From positions 372,001-436,000 of the forward strand of contig NZ_JACIVI010000001.1 in NCBI RefSeq assembly GCF_014145335.1: 64,000 bases of DNA. The letters run 5' to 3'. This stretch comes from Aquariibacter albus. Lineage in GTDB: Bacteria; Pseudomonadota; Gammaproteobacteria; Burkholderiales; Burkholderiaceae_C. The notes below the pieces were generated by a model that was not told the origin of the DNA, searched no databases, and saw only the letters and a list, made by a program, of their open reading frames with translations. This document shows positions 1 to 8,616 of the stretch, piece after piece. The translations under genes were made by a program, and so were the position numbers. Each line of letters opens with the position of its first letter. Position 1 is the stretch's first letter.

Positions 1-68
1 CAGGCCTCGCCGATGCGGCCGATCTCGATCGCATCGGCGGGCCAGGCCTCACCGTCGGGTGTGCTCAC
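1..68 (-). CDS. rimM: RimM 16S rRNA processing protein, N-terminal fragment
   Basis: Only the first 22 codons are present, because the gene runs off the left edge. From a GTG at 66-68 the frame gives a short acidic N-terminus followed by IEIGRIGEAW, which resembles the start of RimM (VGRIxGxxG). RimM assists 30S head maturation and binds S19. It lies 37 bases downstream of rpsP on the same strand, and the rpsP-rimM-trmD-rplS order is standard in proteobacteria. The call rests on this short motif and on context; the GTG start is inferred. Confidence 0.6.
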   Translation of the reverse strand, partial: MSTPDGEAWPADAIEIGRIGEA

Positions 69-105
69 GTCCTGGGGACGATCCACGGCGCAGGCCGGAG
101 CGGGC

Positions 106-366
106 TCAGGCAGCCGGAGCGGCCTTGGCCTTGGCGTCCTTGACCAGACGCAGGACGGTCGGCGAGAGCTGGGCGCCGTTCTTCACCCAGTGGTCGACGC
201 GCTCGAAGGCCACGCGCAGCGGCTCTTCGGCACCCGAGGCGACCGGGTTGTAGAAGCCCACGCGCTCGAGGAAGCGGCCATCACGGCGCTCGCGCTTGTC
301 GGCAACGACGATGTTGTAGAACGGACGGCTCTTCGAACCGCCACGGGACAGTCGGATCACGACCAT
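106..366 (-). CDS. rpsP: 30S ribosomal protein S16
   Basis: An 86-residue protein starting [10 protein letters not shown], with the S16 hallmarks [13 protein letters not shown], a basic [18 protein letters not shown] block and the [15 protein letters not shown] segment. S16 binds 16S rRNA and helps assemble the 30S body. The ATG at 364-366 was chosen because known S16 proteins begin at this MVxIRL sequence, although the frame stays open upstream. It is first gene of the rpsP-rimM operon, which leaves the window to the left. Length matches the family (80-90 residues). Confidence 0.97.
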   Translation of the reverse strand: MVVIRLSRGGSKSRPFYNIVVADKRERRDGRFLERVGFYNPVASGAEEPLRVAFERVDHWVKNGAQLSPTVLRLVKDAKAKAAPAA

Positions 367-560
367 GGGATTTCCTTGACGTAGTGCACTCAGTGCGCCC
401 GCCGCTCGCCCGGAGACACACGGGGGCAGGCAGGCTGGTGGCCGGTGCGTGGGCACCGGCCCGGGCTCCGGTGCCGTAGATACGCCGCACCTTCTCCGGC
501 CGTCCGGGCGCTTGCCGCGCCGCATGGCCGGGGACGGGGCGACCGTCACCGAAACCCGCG

Positions 561-566
561 ATTATA
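561..566 (-). promoter_or_regulatory. -10 box of probable rpsP promoter; only signal in the 367-691 gap
   Basis: On the minus strand this reads TATAAT, a perfect sigma-70 -10 hexamer, about 195 bases upstream of rpsP. No convincing -35 is seen at 16-18 bases. The rest of 367-691 is GC-rich and shows no other gene that I can support. A near-identical element lies upstream of the cytochrome gene at 6428-6433. Confidence 0.5.
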
Positions 567-691
567 GGGCCGCAGGCCAGCGCTTCCGCGGGGTGTCTGG
601 CCTCGAAGCGGCCGGGGCCGGGCGGGCTGGTCACAATGCCGCCTGCCGGCCCCGGGGCCGGACTGTTTTCCCCGACCCCCAACGCCCTGCC

Positions 692-1150
692 ATGTCCGGT
701 TCCGCCCGCGCCAAGTCCAAGACCCTGACCGCCTGGATCGCCTTCCTCGGCGGGGGCCTCGGCCTGCATCGCTTCTACCTGCATGGGCTGCATGACCTGC
801 TCGGCTGGCTGCACTGGCCGCCGGCCCTGCTCGGCGCCTGGGGCCTGTGGCGCATGGACCACTATGGCCAGGACGATCGCCTGGCCTGGCTGCTGATTCC
901 CCTCTTCGGCCTGGCCCTGGTGGCCGGCGCGGCGGCTGCGCTGCATGCCGGCCTGATGCCCGATGCGCGCTGGGATGAACGCCACCGCCCGGCCGGTCCG
1001 CCCGGCCACAGCGGCTGGCCGGCGGTCTTCGCCGTGATCGGCGCGCTGATGCTGGGCGCGACCGTGCTGATGGCGACCATCGCCTTCTCGGCCCAGCGCT
1101 TCTTCGAATACCAGATCGAGCCGGCGCCCCAGGGCCAGGCCTCGCCCTGA
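692..1150 (+). CDS. TM2 domain-containing membrane protein
   Basis: A 152-residue protein. Its N-terminal part (SKTLTAWIAFLGGGLGLHRFYLHG) matches the TM2 domain, in which a hydrophobic segment with a G-x-x-G-x-HRFY turn is followed by a second helix. Further hydrophobic stretches lie near residues 65-85 and 108-132, so it is an inner-membrane protein with about four helices. The ATG at 692 directly precedes the lysine-rich start; the longer open frame upstream lacks coding character. TM2 proteins have no settled biochemical role. It is convergent with the acyl-CoA synthetase, 18 bases away. Confidence 0.8.
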   Translation: MSGSARAKSKTLTAWIAFLGGGLGLHRFYLHGLHDLLGWLHWPPALLGAWGLWRMDHYGQDDRLAWLLIPLFGLALVAGAAAALHAGLMPDARWDERHRPAGPPGHSGWPAVFAVIGALMLGATVLMATIAFSAQRFFEYQIEPAPQGQASP

Positions 1151-1168
1151 GCCGGCCGGGGCGAGGCC

Positions 1169-2752
1169 TCAGCCCGCGGCAGGGCCCGGCGCGAAGGCGC
1201 CGGCATGCTGCTCGCGCAAGGGCTTCTTCTGCACCTTGCCCATGGCATTGCGCGGCAGGGCCTCGGTCCAGACGATGGCCTTCGGGCACTTGAACGCGGC
1301 CAGCTTCTGTCGCAGCGCGGCCAGCAGGGCGGCAGCATCGGGCGGCGGGCTCGTGGAAGCCACCAGCACCGCCAGCACGCCCTCGCCGAAGTCCGGATGC
1401 GGCACGCCGATCACCGCCGATTCGGCCACGCCGGGCAGGCTGTCGAGCGCCTGCTCGATCTCGGCCGGGTAGACGTTGAGGCCGCCGCTGAGGATCAGGT
1501 CGCTGCTGCGCCCGTCCAGGGTCAGCACGCCTTCGGCGTCCAGGCGGCCGAGGTCGCCGGTGCGGAACCAGCGCCGGCCGGCCGCGTCGGCCACGAAGGC
1601 CTCGGCCGTCTTGGCCGGCTGGCGCCAGTAGCCGTCGAAGAGGCTGGGGCCGGCGACCTGCACGGCGCCGGTCTCGCCCGCGGGCAGCGGCCGGTCCTCG
1701 GCATCGACCACCCGCAGGCCCACGCCCGGCAGGGCCGGGCCGACGGTGGCCGGGCGCCGCAGGCCGTGCAGGGGGTTGGAGGCAATCATGCCGGCCTCGC
1801 TCATGCCGTAGCGCTCCAGGATGCGGTGGCCGGTGCGGGCTTCCCAGGCGGCGAAGGTCTCGGCCGACAGCGGTGCCGAGCCGCTCACGCACAGCCGCAG
1901 GCTGGCGCAGGCGGCGTGGTCCAGGCTGGGCTCGCGCAGCAGGCGGGTGTACATCGTCGGCACGCCCATGAAGAGGGTGGCGCCGGGCAGCTGCGCCCGC
2001 ACGGCCTGGGACTCGAAGCGGTCCAGCCAGCGCAGGGTGCTGCCGTGCAGCAGCGCGCCCATCGCGGCCACGAAGAGGCCGTGGATGTGGAAGATCGGCA
2101 GGGCATGCACCAGCACGTCCGCGCCGGTCCAGCCCCAGGCCCGGCCGACGATGCACGCATTGGCGAGCAGGGCCGCATGGCCGAGCTGCGCGCCCTTGCT
2201 GCGGCCGGTGGTGCCGCTGGTGTAGATCAGCGCCGCGGTCTGGCCCGGCGCGCAGGGCCGGGTGGCGCAGGCTTCGGGGTGGAAGCTGGCCCGGTCGATC
2301 AGCGTGCCTTCGCCCTCGCTGCCCAGGGTATAGACATGGCGCACGCCGCGCGGAAAGCCCAGGGTGGACAGGGCCGGGAAGTCCGCCGGGCGGCAGACCA
2401 GCACGGCCGGCCGGGCGTCCTCGATGAAGTGCTGCATCTCCTCGCCCCGGTAGGCCGGGTTGAGCGGCACGTGGACGAAGCCGGCGCGCAGCGCGGCCAG
2501 GAAGATCAGCAGGGCCTCGGGCGACTTCTCGGTCTGCACCATCAGCCGCGGCGGGCTGCCGTCGGGCTCGGCCGGCAGGTCCAGGCTCAGCAGCAAGTTG
2601 GCGATCTTGGCGCTCGCGGCGTCCAGGTCGCGCCAGCGCCAGGCGCGGCCGTCGGCCAGCTCGAGGGCCGGGCGGTCCAGCTCGGTCGGGAAGCCCGCAC
2701 GGATCGCGTCGTAGAGGTTGCCGGAGGCCGGCAGCAGGTCGTTGGGGGCCAT
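1169..2752 (-). CDS. AMP-forming acyl-CoA synthetase, malonyl-CoA synthetase (MatB)-like
   Basis: A 527-residue ANL-superfamily enzyme. It shows the phosphate-binding loop YTSGTTGRSKGA near residue 176, the adenylate motif ERYGMSEAGM, the hinge region WFRTGDLGRLD, and the C-terminal catalytic lysine context LPRNAMGKVQKK. Such enzymes activate a carboxylate with ATP and transfer it to CoA. The SEAGM motif and overall length resemble malonyl- or methylmalonyl-CoA synthetases (MatB), but the acyl specificity cannot be proved by eye. The ATG at 2750-2752 gives a family-typical N-terminus. A TACCAT hexamer lies eight bases upstream, so the mRNA leader may be very short. Confidence 0.85.
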   Translation of the reverse strand: MAPNDLLPASGNLYDAIRAGFPTELDRPALELADGRAWRWRDLDAASAKIANLLLSLDLPAEPDGSPPRLMVQTEKSPEALLIFLAALRAGFVHVPLNPAYRGEEMQHFIEDARPAVLVCRPADFPALSTLGFPRGVRHVYTLGSEGEGTLIDRASFHPEACATRPCAPGQTAALIYTSGTTGRSKGAQLGHAALLANACIVGRAWGWTGADVLVHALPIFHIHGLFVAAMGALLHGSTLRWLDRFESQAVRAQLPGATLFMGVPTMYTRLLREPSLDHAACASLRLCVSGSAPLSAETFAAWEARTGHRILERYGMSEAGMIASNPLHGLRRPATVGPALPGVGLRVVDAEDRPLPAGETGAVQVAGPSLFDGYWRQPAKTAEAFVADAAGRRWFRTGDLGRLDAEGVLTLDGRSSDLILSGGLNVYPAEIEQALDSLPGVAESAVIGVPHPDFGEGVLAVLVASTSPPPDAAALLAALRQKLAAFKCPKAIVWTEALPRNAMGKVQKKPLREQHAGAFAPGPAAG

Positions 2753-2875
2753 GGGCCGCGATGGTAGGGGCGGCCTGCGCAGTTCCCACAGCGTCGGCCG
2801 CCGGCCCGCCCCGGCACACTGCCGTGGCCGGCGGCGCCGCGCCGGCCCGCCCCTTGCCGTCCTGCCCCGCCTGCC

Positions 2876-3520
2876 ATGCTGCCGCCCGATCCGCTGAGCC
2901 TGCAAACCGCCCTGTTGCTGGTGGAGATCGCGGCCATCGCTGCCTTCGCGCTCAGCGGCCTGATGGAGGCCGCGCACAAGCGGCTCGACGTGGTCGGCGC
3001 CCTGGCCGTGGCCGGCCTCGCGGCCTTCGGCGGCGGCACGCTGCGCGATGTGCTGCTCGACCGCCGGCCCTTCTTCTGGGTCGAGCACAGCGGCTACGTC
3101 TGGTTCCTGCTGGGTCTGGGCCTGATCACCATGCTGTGGATGCGCCGCCGCCATGTGCGCCCCACCCGCCGCGCCATCGTCTGGCCCGACACCCTGGGCC
3201 TGGGCCTGTTCACCGCCACCGGCACCCAGCTCGGCCTGCAGCACGGCATGCCGCCGCTGATCGCCGTGCTGATGGGCGTGATCACGGCCGTGATGGGCGG
3301 CGTGCTGCGCGACATCGTCTGCAACGAGATCCCCAGCGCCTTCCGCGACCACCGCCCCTACGCCCTCTGCGCCTTCGCCGGCGGCTGGGCCCTGGTGGCC
3401 GCCCGCAGCCTGGGGGCCGACGAGGCCCAGGCCCTGGCGGCCGGCGCCACCCTGACCGTGCTGCTGCGCAGCGCCGCCCTGTGGGGCCGCTGGCGCGTGC
3501 CGGCCTGGCCGGCCGACTGA
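2876..3520 (+). CDS. TRIC/UPF0126 family membrane protein (YicG-like)
   Basis: A 214-residue polytopic protein built from two repeats of about three helices. Each carries the family signature: FALSGLMEAA with GGGTLRDVLLDRRPF in the first, and FTATGTQLG with MGGVLRDIVCNEIP in the second. The prokaryotic family is related to trimeric intracellular cation channels, which carry potassium in the homologues studied. Cation conduction here is inferred from the family. It is transcribed divergently from the acyl-CoA synthetase, 123 bases apart. Confidence 0.88.
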   Translation: MLPPDPLSLQTALLLVEIAAIAAFALSGLMEAAHKRLDVVGALAVAGLAAFGGGTLRDVLLDRRPFFWVEHSGYVWFLLGLGLITMLWMRRRHVRPTRRAIVWPDTLGLGLFTATGTQLGLQHGMPPLIAVLMGVITAVMGGVLRDIVCNEIPSAFRDHRPYALCAFAGGWALVAARSLGADEAQALAAGATLTVLLRSAALWGRWRVPAWPAD

Positions 3521-3560
3521 GCGCGGGACGGGTGGCGCCGCCTCGCGGCCAGCCTGCGTC

Positions 3561-3566
3561 GACAAT
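3561..3566 (+). promoter_or_regulatory. -10-like hexamer GACAAT, leaderless spacing to the DUF1841 gene
   Basis: GACAAT ends exactly six bases before the ATG at 3573, so a transcript started at the usual distance would begin on the A of the start codon. No Shine-Dalgarno sequence is visible and there is no clear -35. The same geometry recurs at three other genes here. Confidence 0.4.
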
Positions 3567-3572
3567 CCGCCC

Positions 3573-4007
3573 ATGTACCAGCCCAGCCAGGACGACGTCC
3601 GCCGCTTCTTCTGCGAGGCCCATCGCAAGGCCCGCGCCGGTGAACCGCTGACGCCGATGGATGCCATCGCCGCCGACTGGATCGCCGAGCACCCCGAATA
3701 CCACGCCGACCTGGCCGACCTCGACGCCGCGCTGGCCGCGCGCTTCACCGTGGACGAAGGTCGCAGCAATCCCTTCCTGCACCTGTCCATGCACCTGAGC
3801 CTGGTCGAACAGGCCCAGATCGACCAGCCGCGCGGCATCCGCCAGGCCCTCGAGTTGCTGGCCCGCCGCCGCGGCTCGATGCACGCCGCCCACCACGAGG
3901 CCATGGAATGCCTGGGCGAGATGATCTGGGCCTCGCAGCGCAGCGGCCTGCCGCCCGACGGCGAGCGCTACCTGGCTGCCGTGCGCGCGCGGGCGACCCG
4001 GGACTGA
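3573..4007 (+). CDS. DUF1841 family protein
   Basis: A 144-residue soluble protein with the DUF1841 features: an N-terminal PSQDDVRRFFCEAHRKARAGEPLTPMDAIAADWIAEHPEYH segment (seen here in pieces), a central NPFLHLSMHLSLVEQ motif, and a C-terminal HHEAMECLGEMIW helix. The family is common in beta- and gammaproteobacteria and has no known biochemical function. I see no signal peptide or membrane segment. It is convergent with the binding-protein gene, leaving 16 bases between the two stops. The upstream GACAAT suggests a leaderless message. Confidence 0.9.
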   Translation: MYQPSQDDVRRFFCEAHRKARAGEPLTPMDAIAADWIAEHPEYHADLADLDAALAARFTVDEGRSNPFLHLSMHLSLVEQAQIDQPRGIRQALELLARRRGSMHAAHHEAMECLGEMIWASQRSGLPPDGERYLAAVRARATRD

Positions 4008-4023
4008 GAACGGTCCGGCGCGC

Positions 4024-5679
4024 TCAGCGCCCCTCGACCCGCACCCACTGCCACTCCAGCCAGTTGTCCGGCCGCTGCACCACCTGAACGTTGCGGCGCA
4101 TGGCCCAGACGATGGCCTGGCGGTGCAGGGGCAGGGCATGCACCTGGGCCTGGAACTCGCGCACGGCGGCGCGGATGCTGGCCATGCGGCGGACCGGATC
4201 GGCTTCCTGCGCGGCCGCCTCGACGTGCCGGTCCAGCGCGGCATTGCGCACGCCGCCGAAGTTCCATGCCCCCGCGCTGTCGGCGCCGGGGCTGTGGTAC
4301 AGCGGGGTCAGGGTGATCTGCGCATCGGTGATCGCGCCCCCCCAGCCCAGCAGGTAGGCGCTGGTGTCACCCCGCTGCAGCTTCGGGAAGAAGAGCGTGC
4401 GCGGCATGGCCTGGACCTGCACCTTGACCTTCAGCCGCGCCCACATCGAGGCCAGGGCCAGGCAGATCTGTTCGTCGTTCAGGTAGCGGTTGTTCGGGCA
4501 GTCCAGCGTGAAGCCGAAGCCTTCGGCATAACCGGCCTCGGCCATCAGGCGCTGCGCTGCGGCCAGGTCGTAGGGCAGGCGCTGCTCCAGGGTCGCGTCC
4601 TGGCCGTGGCCGACGGGCGAGGGCATCAGCGCGCCGGTCGGCCAGGCGAGCTTGCGCATCAGCTTCGTGCGGATCAGCTCGATGTCGATGGCCTGGTAGA
4701 GCGCCTGGCGCACGCGCCGGTCCTGGAAGGGGTTGCGGTCCTTCAGGCTGCCGTGCAGCAGCTGGCCGCGGGCCTGGTCCAGGCCGATGAAGAGGATGCG
4801 GTTCTCCGGGCCCTCCATCAGCCGGATCGCCGGATCGCGGCGCAGGCGCTCGGCGTCCTGCGGCGCCAGGTCGAGCAGGAAATCGACCTCGCCGGAGGCC
4901 AGCGCCGCGGTGCGCGTCGCGTCATTGGCGATCGGCCGGAAGATCACCCGATCGACATTGCCTTCGAAGCTGCCCCACCAGGCCGGATTGCGGCGGAAGA
5001 CCGTCTGGGCATCGGCCTCGCGCCGCACCAGCATGTAGGGCCCGGTGCCGTTGGCATGACGGGTGGCATGGCCTTCCTCGCGGGCCTTCAGGTCCGGCGG
5101 ACGGGTCGCGCGGTGGGCCTCGGCCCAGCCGCGGCTCATGATGGGCAGCACGCTCAGGTGCTCCAGGAAGACCGGGTTGACCCGAGGCAGTTCGAAGACC
5201 ACGGTCAGCGGATCGATCACCTTCACCGCGCCCAGGGCCAGGGCGTAGACGCGCAGGTCCGAGCTGCCCGCGGCCGCACGCTCGACCGAGAACTTCACGT
5301 CCTCGGCGGTGAAGGGCCGGCCGTCGTGGAAGCGCACCCCCGGCCGCAGCGTCACGCGCCAGCGTCGCGGGCCCTCGGCCGTCCAGGCCGTGGCCAGGGC
5401 CGGCACCAGCTCCAGCTGCTTGCCGCGCTGGATCAGGCTTTCGTAGACCTGCGCGTTGATCTGGTTCGACAGCGACTCGTTCTGCGCATGCGGGTCCAGG
5501 CTCTGCACATCGCCCTGGGCGGCCCAGCGCAGCGTCACGCCGCCGGACGGCGCCTGCGCGGCGACCGCCCCCGCCAGCCCGAGCAGCCCGGCAGCCACCA
5601 GGCCGACCGCCACCGCCTGGAGACGGCGGCCCCCAACGAAAAAACCGCCCCGGAGGGCGGTTGCGGTGCGGCGGATCAT
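4024..5679 (-). CDS. ABC transporter substrate-binding protein, dipeptide/nickel (SBP_bac_5) family
   Basis: A 551-residue periplasmic binding protein with a hydrophobic signal segment ending AGAVAAQA near residue 42. The mature part has LRWAAQGDVQSLDPH, RFHDGRPFTAEDVKFSVERA and a C-terminal DYxxL-free tail ending in WQWVRVEGR, as in cluster-5 (DppA/OppA-like) proteins. It probably delivers a peptide or similar solute to an ABC importer, but no permease or ATPase genes are nearby, so it is an orphan. The assigned ATG leaves a 21-residue n-region whose codons overlap a strong minus-strand terminator (5639-5662). The true start may lie further in. Confidence 0.85.
   Translation of the reverse strand: MIRRTATALRGGFFVGGRRLQAVAVGLVAAGLLGLAGAVAAQAPSGGVTLRWAAQGDVQSLDPHAQNESLSNQINAQVYESLIQRGKQLELVPALATAWTAEGPRRWRVTLRPGVRFHDGRPFTAEDVKFSVERAAAGSSDLRVYALALGAVKVIDPLTVVFELPRVNPVFLEHLSVLPIMSRGWAEAHRATRPPDLKAREEGHATRHANGTGPYMLVRREADAQTVFRRNPAWWGSFEGNVDRVIFRPIANDATRTAALASGEVDFLLDLAPQDAERLRRDPAIRLMEGPENRILFIGLDQARGQLLHGSLKDRNPFQDRRVRQALYQAIDIELIRTKLMRKLAWPTGALMPSPVGHGQDATLEQRLPYDLAAAQRLMAEAGYAEGFGFTLDCPNNRYLNDEQICLALASMWARLKVKVQVQAMPRTLFFPKLQRGDTSAYLLGWGGAITDAQITLTPLYHSPGADSAGAWNFGGVRNAALDRHVEAAAQEADPVRRMASIRAAVREFQAQVHALPLHRQAIVWAMRRNVQVVQRPDNWLEWQWVRVEGR
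5639..5662 (-). terminator. Rho-independent terminator overlapping the 5' end of the binding-protein gene
   Basis: On the minus strand the sequence forms AACCGCCC-TCCG-GGGCGGTT followed by a run of T. This is an eight-base-pair stem with a tetraloop and U-tract. It lies 40 bases past the stop of the cytochrome gene and inside the first codons assigned to the downstream binding protein. Confidence 0.8.
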
Positions 5680-5701
5680 CGCGCGGGCCGGAGCCAGAGG
5701 A

Positions 5702-6358
5702 TCAGCGGAAGCGCGACTGCGGCACGGTCTTCAGATCGCCGGGCAGCGAGCCGATGTACTTGGCCAGCGTCTTGAGCTCGTCGTTGCTGAAGTTCTTGGC
5801 GGTCGCGGCCATGATCGCGTTGTTGCGGCCGACCTGCGGGTTCTTCTCGGTCTTGTAGGCCTTCAGGGCCACGTAGAGGAAGTCGGCATGCTGGCCGGCG
5901 ATCTTCGGGTAGCTGCCGTCGACCGGCTTGTTGAAGTTCACGCCATGGCAGGCCACGCAGCCGCCCTTGGTCAGCAGCTCGGCGGTCTTGGCGTCGGGCG
6001 CGGCCGGGGTCTCGGGCACGCCCGCGGGCTGGCCCGCTTCCGCGGCGTAGTAGGCGGCCAGGTCGGCGATGTCCTGGTCGTTCAGCGTGTCGGCGATGCC
6101 GCGCATCGTCGGGTGCTTGCGGTCGCCCTTCTTGTAGGCATGCAGGGCCGCGCCGATGTAGGCCGCGTTCTGGCCGGCGATCATCGGCACCTTGTGCACT
6201 TCGGGAAAGCTGGCCTGGTAGCCCGGGATGCTGTGGCAGCCGATGCACATCGCGTTCTTGGACTTGCCGGCGGCAGCGTCGCCGACGATGTCGGCCGCGA
6301 ACACGGAGGTGGCGCTCAGGGCAAGCACGGCAAGGGTGGCGGAGACGACAGCTTTCAT
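5702..6358 (-). CDS. Dihaem cytochrome c, c4-like
   Basis: A 218-residue exported protein with a signal peptide (MKAVVSATLAVLALSATSVFA, cleavage near 21) and two haem-binding motifs, CIGCH at 38-42 and CVACH at 134-138. Each is followed by a distal Met region (PTMRGIAD and NAIMAATAK), giving the two-domain arrangement of cytochrome c4. Such proteins carry electrons in the periplasm, often to a terminal oxidase. The ATG at 6356-6358 was preferred over a GTG nine bases upstream. It has its own TATAAT promoter and is followed by a strong terminator, so it is probably monocistronic. Confidence 0.9.
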   Translation of the reverse strand: MKAVVSATLAVLALSATSVFAADIVGDAAAGKSKNAMCIGCHSIPGYQASFPEVHKVPMIAGQNAAYIGAALHAYKKGDRKHPTMRGIADTLNDQDIADLAAYYAAEAGQPAGVPETPAAPDAKTAELLTKGGCVACHGVNFNKPVDGSYPKIAGQHADFLYVALKAYKTEKNPQVGRNNAIMAATAKNFSNDELKTLAKYIGSLPGDLKTVPQSRFR

Positions 6359-6427
6359 GGTCGGCACGGGCTCGTTGTTGATGGCTCTGGAATGGGCGTG
6401 CGCCCTGGGGAACGCGAAGCGGCGCGG

Positions 6428-6433
6428 ATTATA
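6428..6433 (-). promoter_or_regulatory. -10 box of probable cytochrome c promoter
   Basis: The minus strand reads TATAAT followed by CCGCG, about 70 bases upstream of the cytochrome start. The -35 region is poor. Confidence 0.5.
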
Positions 6434-6521
6434 GGGGCCGGCCTATACTGGATTCGCAGGGTGTCGAAGGCCCGCGCCACCCCGGTTCGAACCGTCTTTT
6501 TGGCGCATCGCGTCAACCCCG

Positions 6522-7382
<861 letters not shown>

Positions 7383-7401
7383 GCTGCGGCCCGCACCCGC
7401 C

Positions 7402-8616
7402 GTGCTGATCGATTTCCTCCTGGCCCTGCGCGCCGAAGGCCTGCGCGTCGGCCCCGGCGAATGGCTGGCCCTGCTGGGCCTGCTCGATGCCGGCCTGCTC
7501 GATGCACCCGCCGCGGGGGGCGAGGCCGAAGCGCCCGGCAGCCTGGCCCGGCTGCATGCCCTGGGCCGCCTGGCCCTGGTCAAGGATGAAACCCTGTTCG
7601 ACCGCTACGACCGCGCCTTCGGGCGCTTCGTCGACGGCCTGCCGCCGGCCGAGGCCGACGGCCCCAGGGTGCCCGAGGACTGGCTGATCCAGCGCATGCG
7701 GCGCCAGCTCAGCGCGGCCGAGCAGGCCGCCCTGCAGCCGCTGGACCGGGAGGCCCTGTTGCGCGGCCTGGAGGAACGCCTGGCCACCCAGCGCGGTCGC
7801 CATGAGGGCGGCAGCCGCTGGATCGGCACCGGAGGCACCTCGCCCTACGGCCACGGCGGCAGCAACCCGCGCGGCCTGCGCCTGGGCGGAACGGGCGCCG
7901 AGCCCGGCGAGGGCCGGGCGATCAAGGTCTGGCAGGCGCGCGACTTCCGCGCCCAGGATGTCGACGCCCCGCTGCAGGGCCGCGCCCTGCAGCTGGCGCT
8001 GCGCCGCCTGCGCCGCTTCGCCCGCGAGGGCGCGGCCGAGGAGCTGGACCTGCCCGGCACCATTGCCGCCACCGCCGCCAATGCCGGCTGGCTCGACCTG
8101 AAGCTGCGGCCCGAGCGCCACAACCATGTCAAGGTGCTGCTGATGATGGATGTGGGCGGCTCCATGGACCTGCACATCCGCCGCGTCGACGAGCTCTTCC
8201 GCGCCGCCCGCAGCGAGTTCAAGCACCTGCAGCGCGTCTACTTCCACAACTGCGTCTACGAAGGCGTCTGGCGCGACCCGGCCCGGCGCCGGGCCGACCG
8301 CCTCGACACCGCCGAGCTCATCCGCGCCACCCCGCGCGACCACCGCCTGATCCTCGTCGGCGATGCGACCATGAGTCCCTTCGAGATCACGCATCCCGGC
8401 GGCAGCGTCGAGCACATGAACCCCGAGACCGGTGCGGCCTGGCTGCAGCGGCTCTTCCAGCACTTCCCGCAGCATGTCTGGCTGAACCCGGTCGCGCCGG
8501 CCGAATGGGCCTGGCGGCCGAGCATCGGCCTGATCGAGCGCCTCATGCGGCCGCAGCGCATGTTCTCCCTCAGCCTCGCCGGCCTCGAAGGCGCGATGGC
8601 CAGCCTGTCCCGATGA
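7402..8616 (+). CDS. VWA domain-containing CoxE-like protein
   Basis: A 404-residue protein beginning at a GTG. The C-terminal half is a von Willebrand A fold with the metal-site motif MMDVGGSMD around residues 248-256. This is a variant MIDAS in which DxGGS replaces DxSxS, as is usual in CoxE-like proteins. A later DATMSPFE supplies the second MIDAS loop. A glycine-rich stretch (GTGGTSPYGHGGSNPRGLRLGG, interrupted here) precedes the VWA domain. It pairs with the upstream MoxR ATPase. Its stop overlaps the tamA start (ATGA). Confidence 0.88.
   Translation: MLIDFLLALRAEGLRVGPGEWLALLGLLDAGLLDAPAAGGEAEAPGSLARLHALGRLALVKDETLFDRYDRAFGRFVDGLPPAEADGPRVPEDWLIQRMRRQLSAAEQAALQPLDREALLRGLEERLATQRGRHEGGSRWIGTGGTSPYGHGGSNPRGLRLGGTGAEPGEGRAIKVWQARDFRAQDVDAPLQGRALQLALRRLRRFAREGAAEELDLPGTIAATAANAGWLDLKLRPERHNHVKVLLMMDVGGSMDLHIRRVDELFRAARSEFKHLQRVYFHNCVYEGVWRDPARRRADRLDTAELIRATPRDHRLILVGDATMSPFEITHPGGSVEHMNPETGAAWLQRLFQHFPQHVWLNPVAPAEWAWRPSIGLIERLMRPQRMFSLSLAGLEGAMASLSR

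Noticed and set aside
6480-6500. CGGTTCGAACCG resembling a tRNA T-arm upstream of the moxR-like gene
   Set aside because: The bases around it do not form acceptor, D or anticodon stems, and the palindrome has no proper seven-base loop. It is at most a hairpin.
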